Shown: piece by piece, positions 24,803-32,981 of the stretch
Numbering within the stretch: position 1 is the stretch's first letter
Layout of the letters: each line of letters opens with the position of its first letter
DNA from: Hyphomonas beringensis
GTDB taxonomy: Bacteria > Pseudomonadota > Alphaproteobacteria > Caulobacterales > Hyphomonadaceae
Assembly (NCBI RefSeq): GCF_000682755.1
Contig: NZ_AWFF01000030.1
Span: 1-64,000, forward strand
DNA: 64,000 bases
Direction: 5' to 3'
The notes under the pieces: generated by a model
Told to the model about the DNA's origin: nothing
Seen by the model: the letters and a program-made list of their open reading frames with translations, nothing else
The model's database searches: none
Translations under genes and position numbers: made by a program

Positions 24803-26917
24803 ATGTTGCGACTTCAAAATGCTTCCATGTTGTCACTGGCAATCGCCATGACCATGATGGCCAGCCCGAGCTACGCTCAGGAAGACACTCAGGAAACTCC
24901 TGAAAAAGACTACCAGCTCGACACTGTGGTCGTGACGGCAACGAAATCCGGCGCCACAGAACTTCAGACCGTTCCTCTGGCAATCCAGGCTTTCAGTGGC
25001 GAAGAACTGAAAGAAAGAAACATCAACACGGTCGATGACCTTGTTTCTACCATTCCAGGTGCCTTCGAAGGCCAGCGCCAGTCTGTCGCTTCGCGCTCCT
25101 ACAACCTTCGCGGCGCTGGCGGCAGCAACGCGAACGGCGACTCCCCTATCGGCTATTATCTGGACGATGTCCCCTTCATCGTAACCAATTTCGGCATTGC
25201 ACCGCCGGTACGCTTCCTGGACATGGAACGGGTTGAAGTTCTGCGTGGCCCACAAGGTACGCTGTATGGCCAAGGCTCTTCAGGTGGTGTGTTCATCTTC
25301 CACACGAAGGACCCGAACCTGCAGGAAGTAGAATATGCTGCTGAAGCTGAACTGTCCCAGACAGCAGATGCCAGCGACATGAACTACGGCATTTCCGGTG
25401 CGGTCTCCGTTCCAATCATCAAGGACAAGCTGGCCCTGCGCGTCAGCGGTGGCCACTCCCGTAATCCAGGCTGGGCTGATGCCTATTACGGTCCGTTTGA
25501 TGGCACACCAGACGAAGAAGATGTCAACGAAGCGAAGAACGATGACATCCGTCTTGTCGCCCTGTACCGCCCTACCGACAATATCACACTGCGTGGTCAG
25601 TATTGGCACTTCCAGCCGCGTCAGGATTTCACGGGCTTCACAGCGTCAGTTAAGCCACCCTATTTCGAAAACACAGCTGGCCAGCAGGGCTTCAGTAACG
25701 GCGACTTCAAACTTTGGAGCTTCACGGCCGAAGTTGAGTTCGACAACTTCATGGTCACCAGTGCCACCAGCAATCTGGAAGGCGAGTTCGGAATCAATAT
25801 TCCGCTGTCGCCGGCCGGTTCCTTCTCCAGCCAGTTCTACCCGAAAATGTTCGCTCAGGAACTTCGCGTGAACTCCACGACGCCAGGGCCTCTGCACTGG
25901 ATTGTCGGCGCATCCTACCAGGATGGTGAAGGCCCACAGGCCAACGACCTGACCCTCCCGGCGATTGTCATCAATGCTGACAACAATACGCTGACGGAAA
26001 ACTGGGCGCTGTTCGGCGAAGTCAGCTATGACCTGTTCGACGGCAAACTGGTTCCGCTGGTTGGTCTGCGTACATATCACGATGAACGCACCTTTGAGGA
26101 CGACACGGTTTCCCTGCCGACGGAAAAAGACGTCAACACATGGCGCCTGAACCTGTCATATATTCCGAACGACAACCTCACCATGTTTGCAACGGCCTCT
26201 ACAGGTTTCCGCGCAGGCATTGTGCAGTCCAAGGTACAGGTTGAATCCCTGCGCCTCGCAGGTGTTCCCGCCGAAGTCGCCCTGCAGCCCGAAGAGTCAA
26301 CCAACTACGAAGTCGGCCTGAAATGGCGTAACTCCAGCCGTACCCTGACGGTTGGCCTGAACCTCTACCAGACTGAGTACACCAACCTTCAGACAAGCAC
26401 GCCTGGCTTCATTGATGATGTCGACGGCTTCTCCAATTTTGGTGATGCGACCACCAAGGGTCTCGATTTTGAAATCCGCTGGGACACGCCGCTCGAAGGC
26501 CTGACGCTCAGCACCGTCGGCAACATCAATGACGGCGAGTATGACAGCGTGAACCAGGCCGTTCAGCAGGCACTGCCGCTGTTCACGCCCGGCTCCCGCA
26601 TGGTGAACTCCATCGAGGATACATATCGTTTCGACGCAAACTATACGCGTGATCTCGCGAATGATCTGGAAGGCTTCGGCAACATTGGCTTCACCCATAC
26701 GGGTGACCGTCTGCAGGCAAATGGCCTTACGGCGGATCCCTATGACATGGTCAATGTAACTCTGGGTGTGCGCACTGGTCCGTACGAGATTGCGTTCATC
26801 GGCACCAATCTCGGCGACGAGCGTGGGCCGAGCTTCCTGGGAACGGACGGCCCGCTGTCCGGCTCCGGCCCGATCCCGCGCACGATGGGTATCCGCGTTC
26901 GCGTTCTTTCGCAGTAA
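24803..26917 (+). CDS. TonB-dependent receptor
   Basis: The 704-residue precursor has a signal peptide (MLSLAIAMTMMASPSYA), a TonB box-like LDTVVVTA, a plug domain (residues about 55-170, with YYLDDVPF and RVEVLRGPQGTLYG) and a C-terminal 22-strand barrel. The last residues are RVRVLSQ, without the common terminal Phe. It imports a substrate across the outer membrane using TonB energy. There is no SusD partner, as expected for Proteobacteria. Control by an operator overlapping its -10 element ties it to the sugar locus. It begins behind AGGGAGG. Confidence 0.93.
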   Translation: MLRLQNASMLSLAIAMTMMASPSYAQEDTQETPEKDYQLDTVVVTATKSGATELQTVPLAIQAFSGEELKERNINTVDDLVSTIPGAFEGQRQSVASRSYNLRGAGGSNANGDSPIGYYLDDVPFIVTNFGIAPPVRFLDMERVEVLRGPQGTLYGQGSSGGVFIFHTKDPNLQEVEYAAEAELSQTADASDMNYGISGAVSVPIIKDKLALRVSGGHSRNPGWADAYYGPFDGTPDEEDVNEAKNDDIRLVALYRPTDNITLRGQYWHFQPRQDFTGFTASVKPPYFENTAGQQGFSNGDFKLWSFTAEVEFDNFMVTSATSNLEGEFGINIPLSPAGSFSSQFYPKMFAQELRVNSTTPGPLHWIVGASYQDGEGPQANDLTLPAIVINADNNTLTENWALFGEVSYDLFDGKLVPLVGLRTYHDERTFEDDTVSLPTEKDVNTWRLNLSYIPNDNLTMFATASTGFRAGIVQSKVQVESLRLAGVPAEVALQPEESTNYEVGLKWRNSSRTLTVGLNLYQTEYTNLQTSTPGFIDDVDGFSNFGDATTKGLDFEIRWDTPLEGLTLSTVGNINDGEYDSVNQAVQQALPLFTPGSRMVNSIEDTYRFDANYTRDLANDLEGFGNIGFTHTGDRLQANGLTADPYDMVNVTLGVRTGPYEIAFIGTNLGDERGPSFLGTDGPLSGSGPIPRTMGIRVRVLSQ

Positions 26918-26936
26918 TCCTCCCATTACTGTCACT

Positions 26937-26974
26937 ACGGCCCTGCTTCTCCGGAGGCAGGGCCGTTTCTTTTT
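26937..26974 (+). terminator. Rho-independent terminator after the receptor
   Basis: The 10-base perfect stem ACGGCCCTGC/GCAGGGCCGT, with loop TTCTCCGGAG, is followed by TTTCTTTTT. It is 20 bases after the receptor stop codon. Confidence 0.93.
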
Positions 26975-27304
26975 GTGGGAATACTTTCAAAGAGAGTGCT
27001 TACGTCAACCGGCGCTCCGCCCAAGGATCATGGATCCATGGCGGCACATAAATATCTCGCTGTAGCGCTCTGGGAGAGCCTGGCACACGCATGTATAGGG
27101 ATCAGCGCCTGAGAGCTCCAGAACGCTCCTGAAGGCGCCTCAAACGCTCACCTTGTTGCGGCCCCAGCAAGCCGGCAGACGCCTTTGCTAACTACCAAGG
27201 CACAAACCGATCAGCCCAGCACAGGCTGCGCCAGAGGAGCAGATGCCCCCCAGATCAGGCAGAAAACCTTATGGTTTCCTGCTTCGTCTTAGAATGTGTG
27301 AAAT
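26975..27304. other. Intergenic stretch without recognised features
   Basis: About 330 bases between the receptor terminator and tRNA-Gly. I see no convincing coding frame, RNA fold, repeat or integrase remnant. It contains the short palindrome GGATCATGGATCC near 27030, which may be chance. Confidence 0.6.
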
Positions 27305-27379
27305 TGGAGCGGGCGAAGAGATTCGAACTCTCGACCCCAACCTTGGCAAGGTTGTGCTCTACCCCTGAGCTACGCCCGC
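27305..27379 (-). tRNA. tRNA-Gly (anticodon GCC)
   Basis: The reverse complement folds as a cloverleaf: acceptor GCGGGCG/CGCCCGC, anticodon stem CAACC/GGTTG around TTGCCAA (anticodon GCC), T loop GTTCGAATC and an encoded 3' TCCA. Such genes are common attachment sites, but no integrase or direct repeat is visible next to it. Confidence 0.95.
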
Positions 27380-27507
27380 GTCCTATAGGGTATGTCACGA
27401 CGTCTCCGCCGAGAGGCGTGATAAAGCGCATCACGCTGGCCTTTGCAAGGTGGAATTTCGGCAAATCTGCACAAAATGCAGATGGACGCCAAAACCCCCT
27501 TTATCCG

Positions 27508-27972
27508 TTAGCCTCTCAACACAGCGCGGATCTGATCCGGACGGACTTCACGGCCTTCCAGGTCCACAAAAGCGGCTCGAATCGCGCTCTTTGAGCCCGC
27601 CTTGGTGAAACTGATGGGCGGTGTCTCGCCCTGCCCCAGCCAGGCATCGCCCCACTGCGTCAGCCCGATCAGAATCGGCCGCAGCGAGAGCCCCATGGAA
27701 GAGAGTGTATATTCCGGACGCGCACGCTTGCCGGGCGATTTATAAGACCGTTTCGTCAGAAGGCCTGCCTCAACCAGATTCTTCAGGCGCCCCGACAGAA
27801 CTGTGCGGGGGCAGCTGAGCTCGGCCTGGAAGTCATCAAATCTGCGAACACCATAAAGGGCGGCGCGCAGGATCAGCAGCGTCCAGCGATCTCCGATAAT
27901 ATCAATCGCTTTGGCAAGGTTACAGGATTCAGGCGGAACGGGCGAGCGGCGGGCAAGAGGGATCTGTGACAT
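27508..27972 (-). CDS. HxlR-family transcriptional regulator
   Basis: The 154-residue protein has the HxlR winged helix-turn-helix: CNLAKAIDIIGDRWTLLILR (17-36), RFDDFQAEL, RTVLSGRLKNLVEAGLL and the wing PEYTLSSMGLSL. A single cysteine (Cys17) lies at the position that some redox- or electrophile-sensing HxlR proteins use, so thiol sensing is possible. It is divergent from the lipoprotein gene at 28076, with about 100 bases between containing a 7-base inverted repeat that may be its operator. Target and signal unknown. Confidence 0.92.
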   Translation of the reverse strand: MSQIPLARRSPVPPESCNLAKAIDIIGDRWTLLILRAALYGVRRFDDFQAELSCPRTVLSGRLKNLVEAGLLTKRSYKSPGKRARPEYTLSSMGLSLRPILIGLTQWGDAWLGQGETPPISFTKAGSKSAIRAAFVDLEGREVRPDQIRAVLRG

Positions 27973-28006
27973 GACAAATGTCTTGGATAAGTTCGCTTTT
28001 TAAATC

Positions 28007-28026
28007 CAGAGTCTTTCGGGACTCTG
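28007..28026. promoter_or_regulatory. Inverted repeat, candidate HxlR operator
   Basis: CAGAGTC-N6-GACTCTG lies in the 103-base gap between the divergent hxlR and lipoprotein genes. The 7-base perfect arms and central position suit a dimeric regulator. Proof of binding is lacking; it could instead form a hairpin in the lipoprotein gene leader. Confidence 0.4.
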
Positions 28027-28075
28027 TCACAATTTTCAGCGATATGCTCTGCTCGCTACAAGAGGAAACCGATTC

Positions 28076-29182
28076 ATGCGCACCGCCCTGCTTTGTCTTC
28101 TGATACTGCCTAGTCTGTCTGTCGGTTGCGCCGCGCCATCGGAATCTGAAGGCGCCCTTGCGGAGGCGCCCCTGTCCGGCCTGCAAGAAGCGCCCGGCGA
28201 AGCCGCAATGAAAAAGATCATTGCTGAGAGCTGTCCGGCGGGAAACCAGAAGATTGCCCCCACGCCTATCGATATAGACACCACATCCATACCACTTTGG
28301 CCAAAGGGAAAGGCCGATGACCTGCCGACCGGAACACGCTTTGTTGGCGGCTGGGTTCTGACATCATCGCATCACGGTTTTGGCGGATTGTCCGGGATAG
28401 ACCTGCTTCCAGACGGCAACCTGCTGACCGTGTCAGATGAAGGCGCGTTCGTATGGATCGACATGAAGGATGATGCCCCAGCGGGCCGTGGCAAGCTTGC
28501 TTATATGCGCGGACCGGATGGAAGCTATCTCCGCGGCAAGACGGATGGAGATTCCGAGGGCCTCGCAGTGAGTGACGGCATAGCCTATGTCAGCTTTGAG
28601 CGGCGTCACCGTATTGAGGCTTTCGCGCTGGAAGCCTGCGGTGCAGCGGCCCAGTCTGTCCTGATAAGCACCTTACCGAACGATATCGATGGCGTCGGCA
28701 TTCATGAGAATGCCGGAGCAGAGGCATTAGCCTTCAATGCAGAGACGCTTCAGGCAGGCTTTGAACAGGTTATCAACGGCCGCTCAGGTGTCATAAGCTT
28801 GTCTGACGACATGGCATCTGTCGAGATGCTGGAGCCTGTCGCTTCCGGCTATGGCGGCCCATTGGTAGGCATGTCGAATGCCTTGCCAACGGCCTCGGAT
28901 GACGGAGAGAAAATCACTTTTGCCCTGCGCCGTCAGTTCAATCCTATCTTTGGTAACCGCCTGACTATTGAGGCACGTTATTCAAATGCAGATGAATACA
29001 CACTCGCGGAGGGCGCCGTGCCGGTGCTCAAACTGTCGCCCCCGATGAGTGTCGACAATTTTGAAGGCATCGCGGCAAAGATTCAGCCAGATGGCAGCTA
29101 TCGGCTCTGGCTGATCTCGGACAACAATTTCAGCCCAAGGCAAAGAACCCTTCTTTACGCCTTTGACGTCAGCCTGCCCTGA
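28076..29182 (+). CDS. Lipoprotein with phytase esterase-like domain
   Basis: The 368-residue precursor has a lipobox LSVGC (Cys18). From about residue 80 it matches the 'esterase-like activity of phytase' beta-propeller family: GFGGLSGIDLLPDGNLLTVS, DSEGLAV, VSFERRHRIEAF, NAGAEALAF and the terminal LWLISDNNFSPRQRTLLYAF. Despite the name, the enzymatic role of this family is poorly established. It should face the periplasm, attached to a membrane. RBS AGAGGAAACC precedes the ATG. It is divergent from an HxlR regulator that may control it. Confidence 0.85.
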   Translation: MRTALLCLLILPSLSVGCAAPSESEGALAEAPLSGLQEAPGEAAMKKIIAESCPAGNQKIAPTPIDIDTTSIPLWPKGKADDLPTGTRFVGGWVLTSSHHGFGGLSGIDLLPDGNLLTVSDEGAFVWIDMKDDAPAGRGKLAYMRGPDGSYLRGKTDGDSEGLAVSDGIAYVSFERRHRIEAFALEACGAAAQSVLISTLPNDIDGVGIHENAGAEALAFNAETLQAGFEQVINGRSGVISLSDDMASVEMLEPVASGYGGPLVGMSNALPTASDDGEKITFALRRQFNPIFGNRLTIEARYSNADEYTLAEGAVPVLKLSPPMSVDNFEGIAAKIQPDGSYRLWLISDNNFSPRQRTLLYAFDVSLP

Positions 29183-29252
29183 AGCATTTGCACCACGGCG
29201 CATCAATCCCTCTTACAAAGAGGTGCAGGCCGAATTACATCATAGCCAGCAC

Positions 29253-29440
29253 AAGGGCTGCTGCGTTTGCAATGGGACTGATCTCCGGCGACCTTACTTA
29301 CCGTCAGGGAGCTGGCAATCTGGTCCGGACCGTGGTCCGGGCTCACCTGGCACCCACCTAGTCTCTAGGTTGACGGGAGTGAATATGCCCAGCGGCGTTG
29401 GTGGTTCTTGTGCGCATATAATCTGGTGACGCCAGCCCTT
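29253..29440 (+). ncRNA. ssrS: Probable 6S RNA
   Basis: The gap directly before 5-formyltetrahydrofolate cyclo-ligase is where 6S RNA is found in many proteobacteria. This stretch folds as a long broken rod. The closing pair AAGGGCT (29253) / AGCCCTT (29434) is followed by an inner stem CCGTCA/TGACGG and the terminal hairpin CCGGAC-CGTG-GTCCGG, with an open centre between. 6S RNA binds sigma-70 RNA polymerase and mimics an open promoter. Exact ends are uncertain, and no covariance model was run. Confidence 0.55.
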
Positions 29441-29462
29441 ATGGCCGTTAAGGCTGCTGCAG

Positions 29463-30065
29463 ATGACACAGAGCATAGACAAAACTGATCTGCGCCACCG
29501 TATGCGTACCCTCCGCGCCGAAGCCGCCGCGCGTGATCCCGACGCAGCAGAGACGCTGGCCGAACAATTTCCAATGAAATTGCTGGAGCGATATGGCCCT
29601 GTCGTCGCTGGCTATGTGGCAATCAATGAAGAGATTGACCCGGCACCACTGATGAAGCGTCTTGCGAAGGCTGGCGCGGAACTGTGCCTGCCCCGTATCG
29701 AGGATAGCGGAGAGCTGACTTGGCGCCTGTGGTCTGTGGGCGAACCTCTGGAGCGCCGCCCCTTTGGTCTGCTCGAACCTGCACAAGATGCTCCGATGGC
29801 TAAGCCGACGCTGATCCTGACGCCCTTGCTGGCATTTGATGGCATGGGCAACCGCCTCGGCTATGGCAAAGGTCATTATGACCGAGCTTTTGAGGCTCTG
29901 CGCGCAAATGGCCGCGCGTTTGCCTGCGCCCTCGCCTATCCGGCGCAGCAGATTGATCAGGTTCCTACGGAATCCCATGACCAGCCTCTGGACTGGGCCG
30001 TGACCCCCATCGGCTCGATACCGCTTTTCATGATGCGAAACATGAAAAGCCTGACAGACAGCTAG
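29463..30065 (+). CDS. ygfA: 5-formyltetrahydrofolate cyclo-ligase
   Basis: The 200-residue protein converts 5-formyl-THF to 5,10-methenyl-THF using ATP. It shows the family features KTDLRHRMRTLRAEA at the N-terminus, LCLPRI, and the signature LTPLLAFDGMGNRLGYGKGHYDRAF (roughly residues 120-144; the nucleotide site is GNRLGYGKGHYD). Length is normal. It lies 22 bases after the predicted 6S RNA, and the two may be co-transcribed as in other proteobacteria. The start ATG at 29463 has only a weak ribosome site. Confidence 0.93.
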   Translation: MTQSIDKTDLRHRMRTLRAEAAARDPDAAETLAEQFPMKLLERYGPVVAGYVAINEEIDPAPLMKRLAKAGAELCLPRIEDSGELTWRLWSVGEPLERRPFGLLEPAQDAPMAKPTLILTPLLAFDGMGNRLGYGKGHYDRAFEALRANGRAFACALAYPAQQIDQVPTESHDQPLDWAVTPIGSIPLFMMRNMKSLTDS

Positions 30066-30128
30066 GACGCTCAGAAAACTGGCGCATTTCTTGCGAAATA
30101 CCTGAAAAGGTAAACGCAAAGCAGTGAA

Positions 30129-31130
30129 ATGCAGTCTTCAGAAGAAAACATCGAAAAGAAGTGGCTAGGCCATTTCAGCGATATTCATGCCATTGTGGGA
30201 CTCTGCCTGGTCGCAGTGTTTCTATTCGGGATCATAGGCCTCGTGTCTTCCAAAAAGACAGACAGGCCCTCCCTGATGGCGGACGTGCCCGTTTACTATC
30301 CCGCCACACCTCCAGAGGCTGAACCTGCGCCTCATGATGATACCAAGACGCCTGCGCCGGACGCCGTGCCAGAGCCAGCCCCCGAGCAGAACGCCCCCCA
30401 ACCCAAACAGCTCGCCAATTCGAGCCCAGCCTTCATCTCATTGCTGGGAGATGCCCCTCTGGAGGACACCTATTATCTCGCCAAGAGCAATGGCCCCCGC
30501 GATTTCTACGGCGGCCGATGGGCGCCCGAAAACATCGAGACCACAGCCGATGGCACCACCTTCACGGTGAAGAAGGAAGACAATCCGGACGTTCCGTTCT
30601 CGATTGCGGAGGCGAGCACCTACAAGCGCTACGGCTATGGCCGCTATGAAGCGATCATGCAGATCGGCAAGGGTTCAGGGCTGGTTTCGGCCTTCTTCAC
30701 CTATACCGGCCCCTATTTCGGGGACCCGCATGATGAAGTGGACATCGAATTCCTGGGCAAGGACACGACCAAGATCCATTTCAATTACTGGCGAAATGGG
30801 AAACGCGGCAAGTTTGCCACGTTCGACCTGCCCTTTGATGCCTCTGAAGGACCACACCTTTACGCGTTTGAATGGCTTCCGGACCGCATCACCTGGTATG
30901 TCGACGGTGTGCCATTCTATGCGAGCGACCTGAACGATCCCTCTATCCCCAAAACTGCAGGCAAGATGCATTTCAGCCACTGGACCGGCATCCCCCAAAT
31001 GCGGGACTGGCACGGAAAGCCCGGCTTTGGGGATGAGGCTGTGACGACCGTCAGCTGCGCGTCTTTCACGCCGATGGGCGAAGACAAGCGGTCCTGCAGC
31101 GATGTCTACAAGGAAAAGAAAAACTCCTGA
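30129..31130 (+). CDS. Membrane-anchored GH16 family glycoside hydrolase
   Basis: The 333-residue protein starts with a short cytoplasmic tail, one transmembrane helix (AIVGLCLVAVFLFGIIGLVS, 21-40), then a proline/alanine-rich linker (residues about 58-93) and a GH16 jelly-roll domain (about 105-330). The catalytic signature DEVDIEFLG is complete, with Glu203 nucleophile, Asp205 and Glu207 acid/base. GH16 enzymes of this type (ExoK, lichenase, xyloglucan-cleaving) cut beta-1,3/1,4 glucans. A signal-anchored form suggests trimming of the cell's own exopolysaccharide at the inner membrane, which is inference. A hairpin terminator overlaps its stop codon. Confidence 0.87.
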   Translation: MQSSEENIEKKWLGHFSDIHAIVGLCLVAVFLFGIIGLVSSKKTDRPSLMADVPVYYPATPPEAEPAPHDDTKTPAPDAVPEPAPEQNAPQPKQLANSSPAFISLLGDAPLEDTYYLAKSNGPRDFYGGRWAPENIETTADGTTFTVKKEDNPDVPFSIAEASTYKRYGYGRYEAIMQIGKGSGLVSAFFTYTGPYFGDPHDEVDIEFLGKDTTKIHFNYWRNGKRGKFATFDLPFDASEGPHLYAFEWLPDRITWYVDGVPFYASDLNDPSIPKTAGKMHFSHWTGIPQMRDWHGKPGFGDEAVTTVSCASFTPMGEDKRSCSDVYKEKKNS

Positions 31131-31170
31131 GCCGTCCTTTGAAGGAGGCTCAGGAGACAGTTTTCTTACT
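31124..31170. terminator. Bidirectional terminator overlapping a stop codon
   Basis: The 10-base stem CTCCTGAGCC (31124-31133) / GGCTCAGGAG (31147-31156), extended by TCCT/AGGA inside the loop, is followed by TTTTCTT on the plus strand and TTTTTCTTTT on the minus strand. It sits between the convergent GH16 and zeta-subunit genes and includes the GH16 stop codon. Confidence 0.9.
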
Positions 31171-31489
31171 TGTCCTTGAGGATTTGCTCGCGGGCGACCG
31201 GCAGCAATTCAGCCATCTGCTCGCGAATACGGGCGTCCGTGCGATCAATGCCTGCTTCGTCGAAATCCTTGCGAACCTTGCGGAACACGTCCTCATCGCC
31301 GGCTTCTTCCAGGTCAGACAGGACAACAGATTTCGCATAGGCTTCGGCGTCAGCACCGCTCAGCCCCATCAGATCCGCAGCCCAGACGCCAAGCAGCTTG
31401 TTGCGGCGCGCCATCACTTTGAACTGGGTTTCCTGATCCAATGCGTAGCGTGCCTCTTCTGCGCGCTCGCGATCATCAAATGTGCTCAT
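31166..31489 (-). CDS. F1-ATPase inhibitor zeta subunit (DUF1476)
   Basis: The 107-residue protein is the alphaproteobacterial ATP synthase inhibitor known as zeta: N-terminal FDDRERAEEARYALDQE is the inhibitory segment, followed by KVMARRNKLLGVWAADLMGL and a helical bundle ending EQILKDK. It blocks ATP hydrolysis by F1 when energy is low. The frame remains open far upstream on this strand, but the start MSTFDDRE at 31489 matches the family. It is monocistronic, divergent from purC, with a strong terminator after it. Confidence 0.93.
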   Translation of the reverse strand: MSTFDDRERAEEARYALDQETQFKVMARRNKLLGVWAADLMGLSGADAEAYAKSVVLSDLEEAGDEDVFRKVRKDFDEAGIDRTDARIREQMAELLPVAREQILKDK

Positions 31490-31663
31490 GAAATGGCCTT
31501 TCTGAAAGGTGGTCTTCTTCTGGGTGCATATAGGGGCTGACATGAGGTGTGCGCAATAATTGTTTCTTTGGGCAGATTGGCGTAACAGTCGCGCTTTCTG
31601 GGGTTGCTGTTCACGATTCTCGTTACAGGCGAACCAGATCCCTTTGCAGGAGGCCCGGTACGT

Positions 31664-32437
31664 ATGAACAAGAAGCGCGTAGTCTATGAGGGCAAGGCCA
31701 AGATTCTTTATGAAGGCCCGGAACCCGGTACACTGATCCAGTACTTCAAGGACGATGCGACCGCATTCAACGCAGAAAAGCGCGCCGTCCTGGACGGCAA
31801 AGGCGTCCTGAACAACCGCATCAGCGAGTTCATGATGACCCGTCTTTCCGCCGTGGGCATCCCGACACACTTCATCCGTCGCCTCAACATGCGTGAGCAG
31901 CTGATCAAGAAAGTGGACATCATTCCGCTGGAAGTCGTCGTGCGCAATGTTGCCGCAGGCACGCTTTCTAAGCGCCTCGGCATTGAGGAAGGCCAAGTCC
32001 TTCCGCGCCCTATGGTGGAGTTCTACTACAAGGACGACGCCCTGGGTGACCCCCTTGTCACAGAAGAGCATATTGCTGCATTTGGCTGGGCCGGGCCGCA
32101 GGAATATGATGACCTGATCTCTCTGGCTCTGCGCGTGAATGATTTCATGTCCGGCCTGTTTGCTGCCGTTGGTATTCGCTTGGTCGACTTCAAACTTGAG
32201 TTTGGTCGCCATTATGATGGTGACAGCGAAGTGCCGCGCATCCTGCTGGCTGACGAAATCAGCCCGGACAGCTGCCGCCTCTGGGATTTTGAGACGGGCA
32301 ACAAGTTGGACAAGGATCGCTTTCGCCGTGACATGGGCGGCGTGACAGAGGCCTATGCCGAAGTCGCTCGCCGCTTGGGCATTCTCAAGGAGTCCGGTGA
32401 AACGGACAATGTGGTCAGCTTCAACGGGGGCAAATAG
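31664..32437 (+). CDS. purC: SAICAR synthetase
   Basis: The 257-residue enzyme joins aspartate to CAIR in purine synthesis. It shows [10 protein letters not shown] (7-16), [33 protein letters not shown] and the ATP-site stretch LVDFKLEFG, then [14 protein letters not shown], all standard for bacterial PurC. The ATG at 31664 follows CAGGAGG. It is followed by purS after 115 bases, as in the alphaproteobacterial purCSQL order. Confidence 0.97.
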   Translation: MNKKRVVYEGKAKILYEGPEPGTLIQYFKDDATAFNAEKRAVLDGKGVLNNRISEFMMTRLSAVGIPTHFIRRLNMREQLIKKVDIIPLEVVVRNVAAGTLSKRLGIEEGQVLPRPMVEFYYKDDALGDPLVTEEHIAAFGWAGPQEYDDLISLALRVNDFMSGLFAAVGIRLVDFKLEFGRHYDGDSEVPRILLADEISPDSCRLWDFETGNKLDKDRFRRDMGGVTEAYAEVARRLGILKESGETDNVVSFNGGK

Positions 32438-32552
32438 CCCCCAATCGCCCTTAGGCAAAAACCTTCACAATCGCGCGCTGCCTGTCTGTTCCAATGACGA
32501 GGCAATTGGGCTAAACGAAGCCCGACTCAGACTTCGCCAGGAGATCATTTAC

Positions 32553-32798
32553 ATGAAGGCCATCGTTCACATCGCACTCAAGAATGGTGTTCTGGACCCT
32601 CAAGGTAAGGCCGTTGCGGATACTCTGGCACGTATGGGCTACAAGGAAGTTGAAGCGGCGCGCATCGGCAAGGTCATCGAACTGGATCTTGAAGATGGCC
32701 TCTCCAAAGATTCCGCGGACGCTCGCGTAAAGGAAATGTGCGAGAAGCTTCTGGCAAACACCGTGATCGAAAGCTATCGCTACGAACTGGCTGACTAG
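32553..32798 (+). CDS. purS: FGAM synthase subunit PurS
   Basis: The 81-residue protein is the small subunit that bridges PurL and PurQ of formylglycinamidine ribonucleotide synthase: MKAIVHIALKNGVLDPQGKA, GYKEVEAARIGKVIEL and ANTVIESYRYEL are typical. The ribosome site is CCAGGAG. Usually purQ follows immediately; here a hairpin and a TetR gene follow instead, so purQ must lie elsewhere. Confidence 0.95.
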   Translation: MKAIVHIALKNGVLDPQGKAVADTLARMGYKEVEAARIGKVIELDLEDGLSKDSADARVKEMCEKLLANTVIESYRYELAD

Positions 32799-32811
32799 GC
32801 TGTCGCCCTCA

Positions 32812-32831
32812 GGGCCCCAGTCATGGGGCCC
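32812..32831 (+). terminator. Hairpin after purS, weak terminator
   Basis: GGGCCCC-AGTCAT-GGGGCCC is a strong 7-base GC stem 13 bases after the purS stop. It is followed by ATAATTATA rather than a clear T run, so termination may be partial or it may act as a 3' end stabiliser. Confidence 0.55.
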
Positions 32832-32906
32832 ATAATTATAGCAAACTTCTGAAATGCATTTTGCTGGTATGTGCGTCACTTTCTGGCGCATGCAACGTCA
32901 ACTGCA

Positions 32907-32930
32907 TTAGTGAGCAAGTAATCACTTGCG
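32907..32930. promoter_or_regulatory. Palindromic operator candidate upstream of tetR-plsC
   Basis: The block TTAGTGAGCAAGTAATCACT at 32907 followed by TGC contains two overlapping palindromes: AGTGA-N8-TCACT and GCAAGT-N4-ACTTGC. It lies about 50 bases before the TetR start, where such regulators commonly bind their own promoter. Binding is inferred. Confidence 0.5.
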
Positions 32931-32981
32931 GGAATTTCCTGTCGAGGCTATATCTGGGCCAGAGAGATAGGGGAATGCACC

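Noticed and set aside
13531-26917. Bacteroidetes-style polysaccharide utilisation locus
   Set aside because: There is no SusD homologue and no extracellular glycanase; a single TonB receptor plus MFS fits a proteobacterial sugar locus instead.
26975-27379. Genomic island boundary at tRNA-Gly
   Set aside because: No integrase, transposase or direct repeat of the tRNA 3' end is visible nearby.
31490-32458. N-terminal extension of the zeta subunit frame antisense to purC
   Set aside because: The zeta family begins at MSTFDDRE (31489); the upstream part is antisense to purC and shows no domain.
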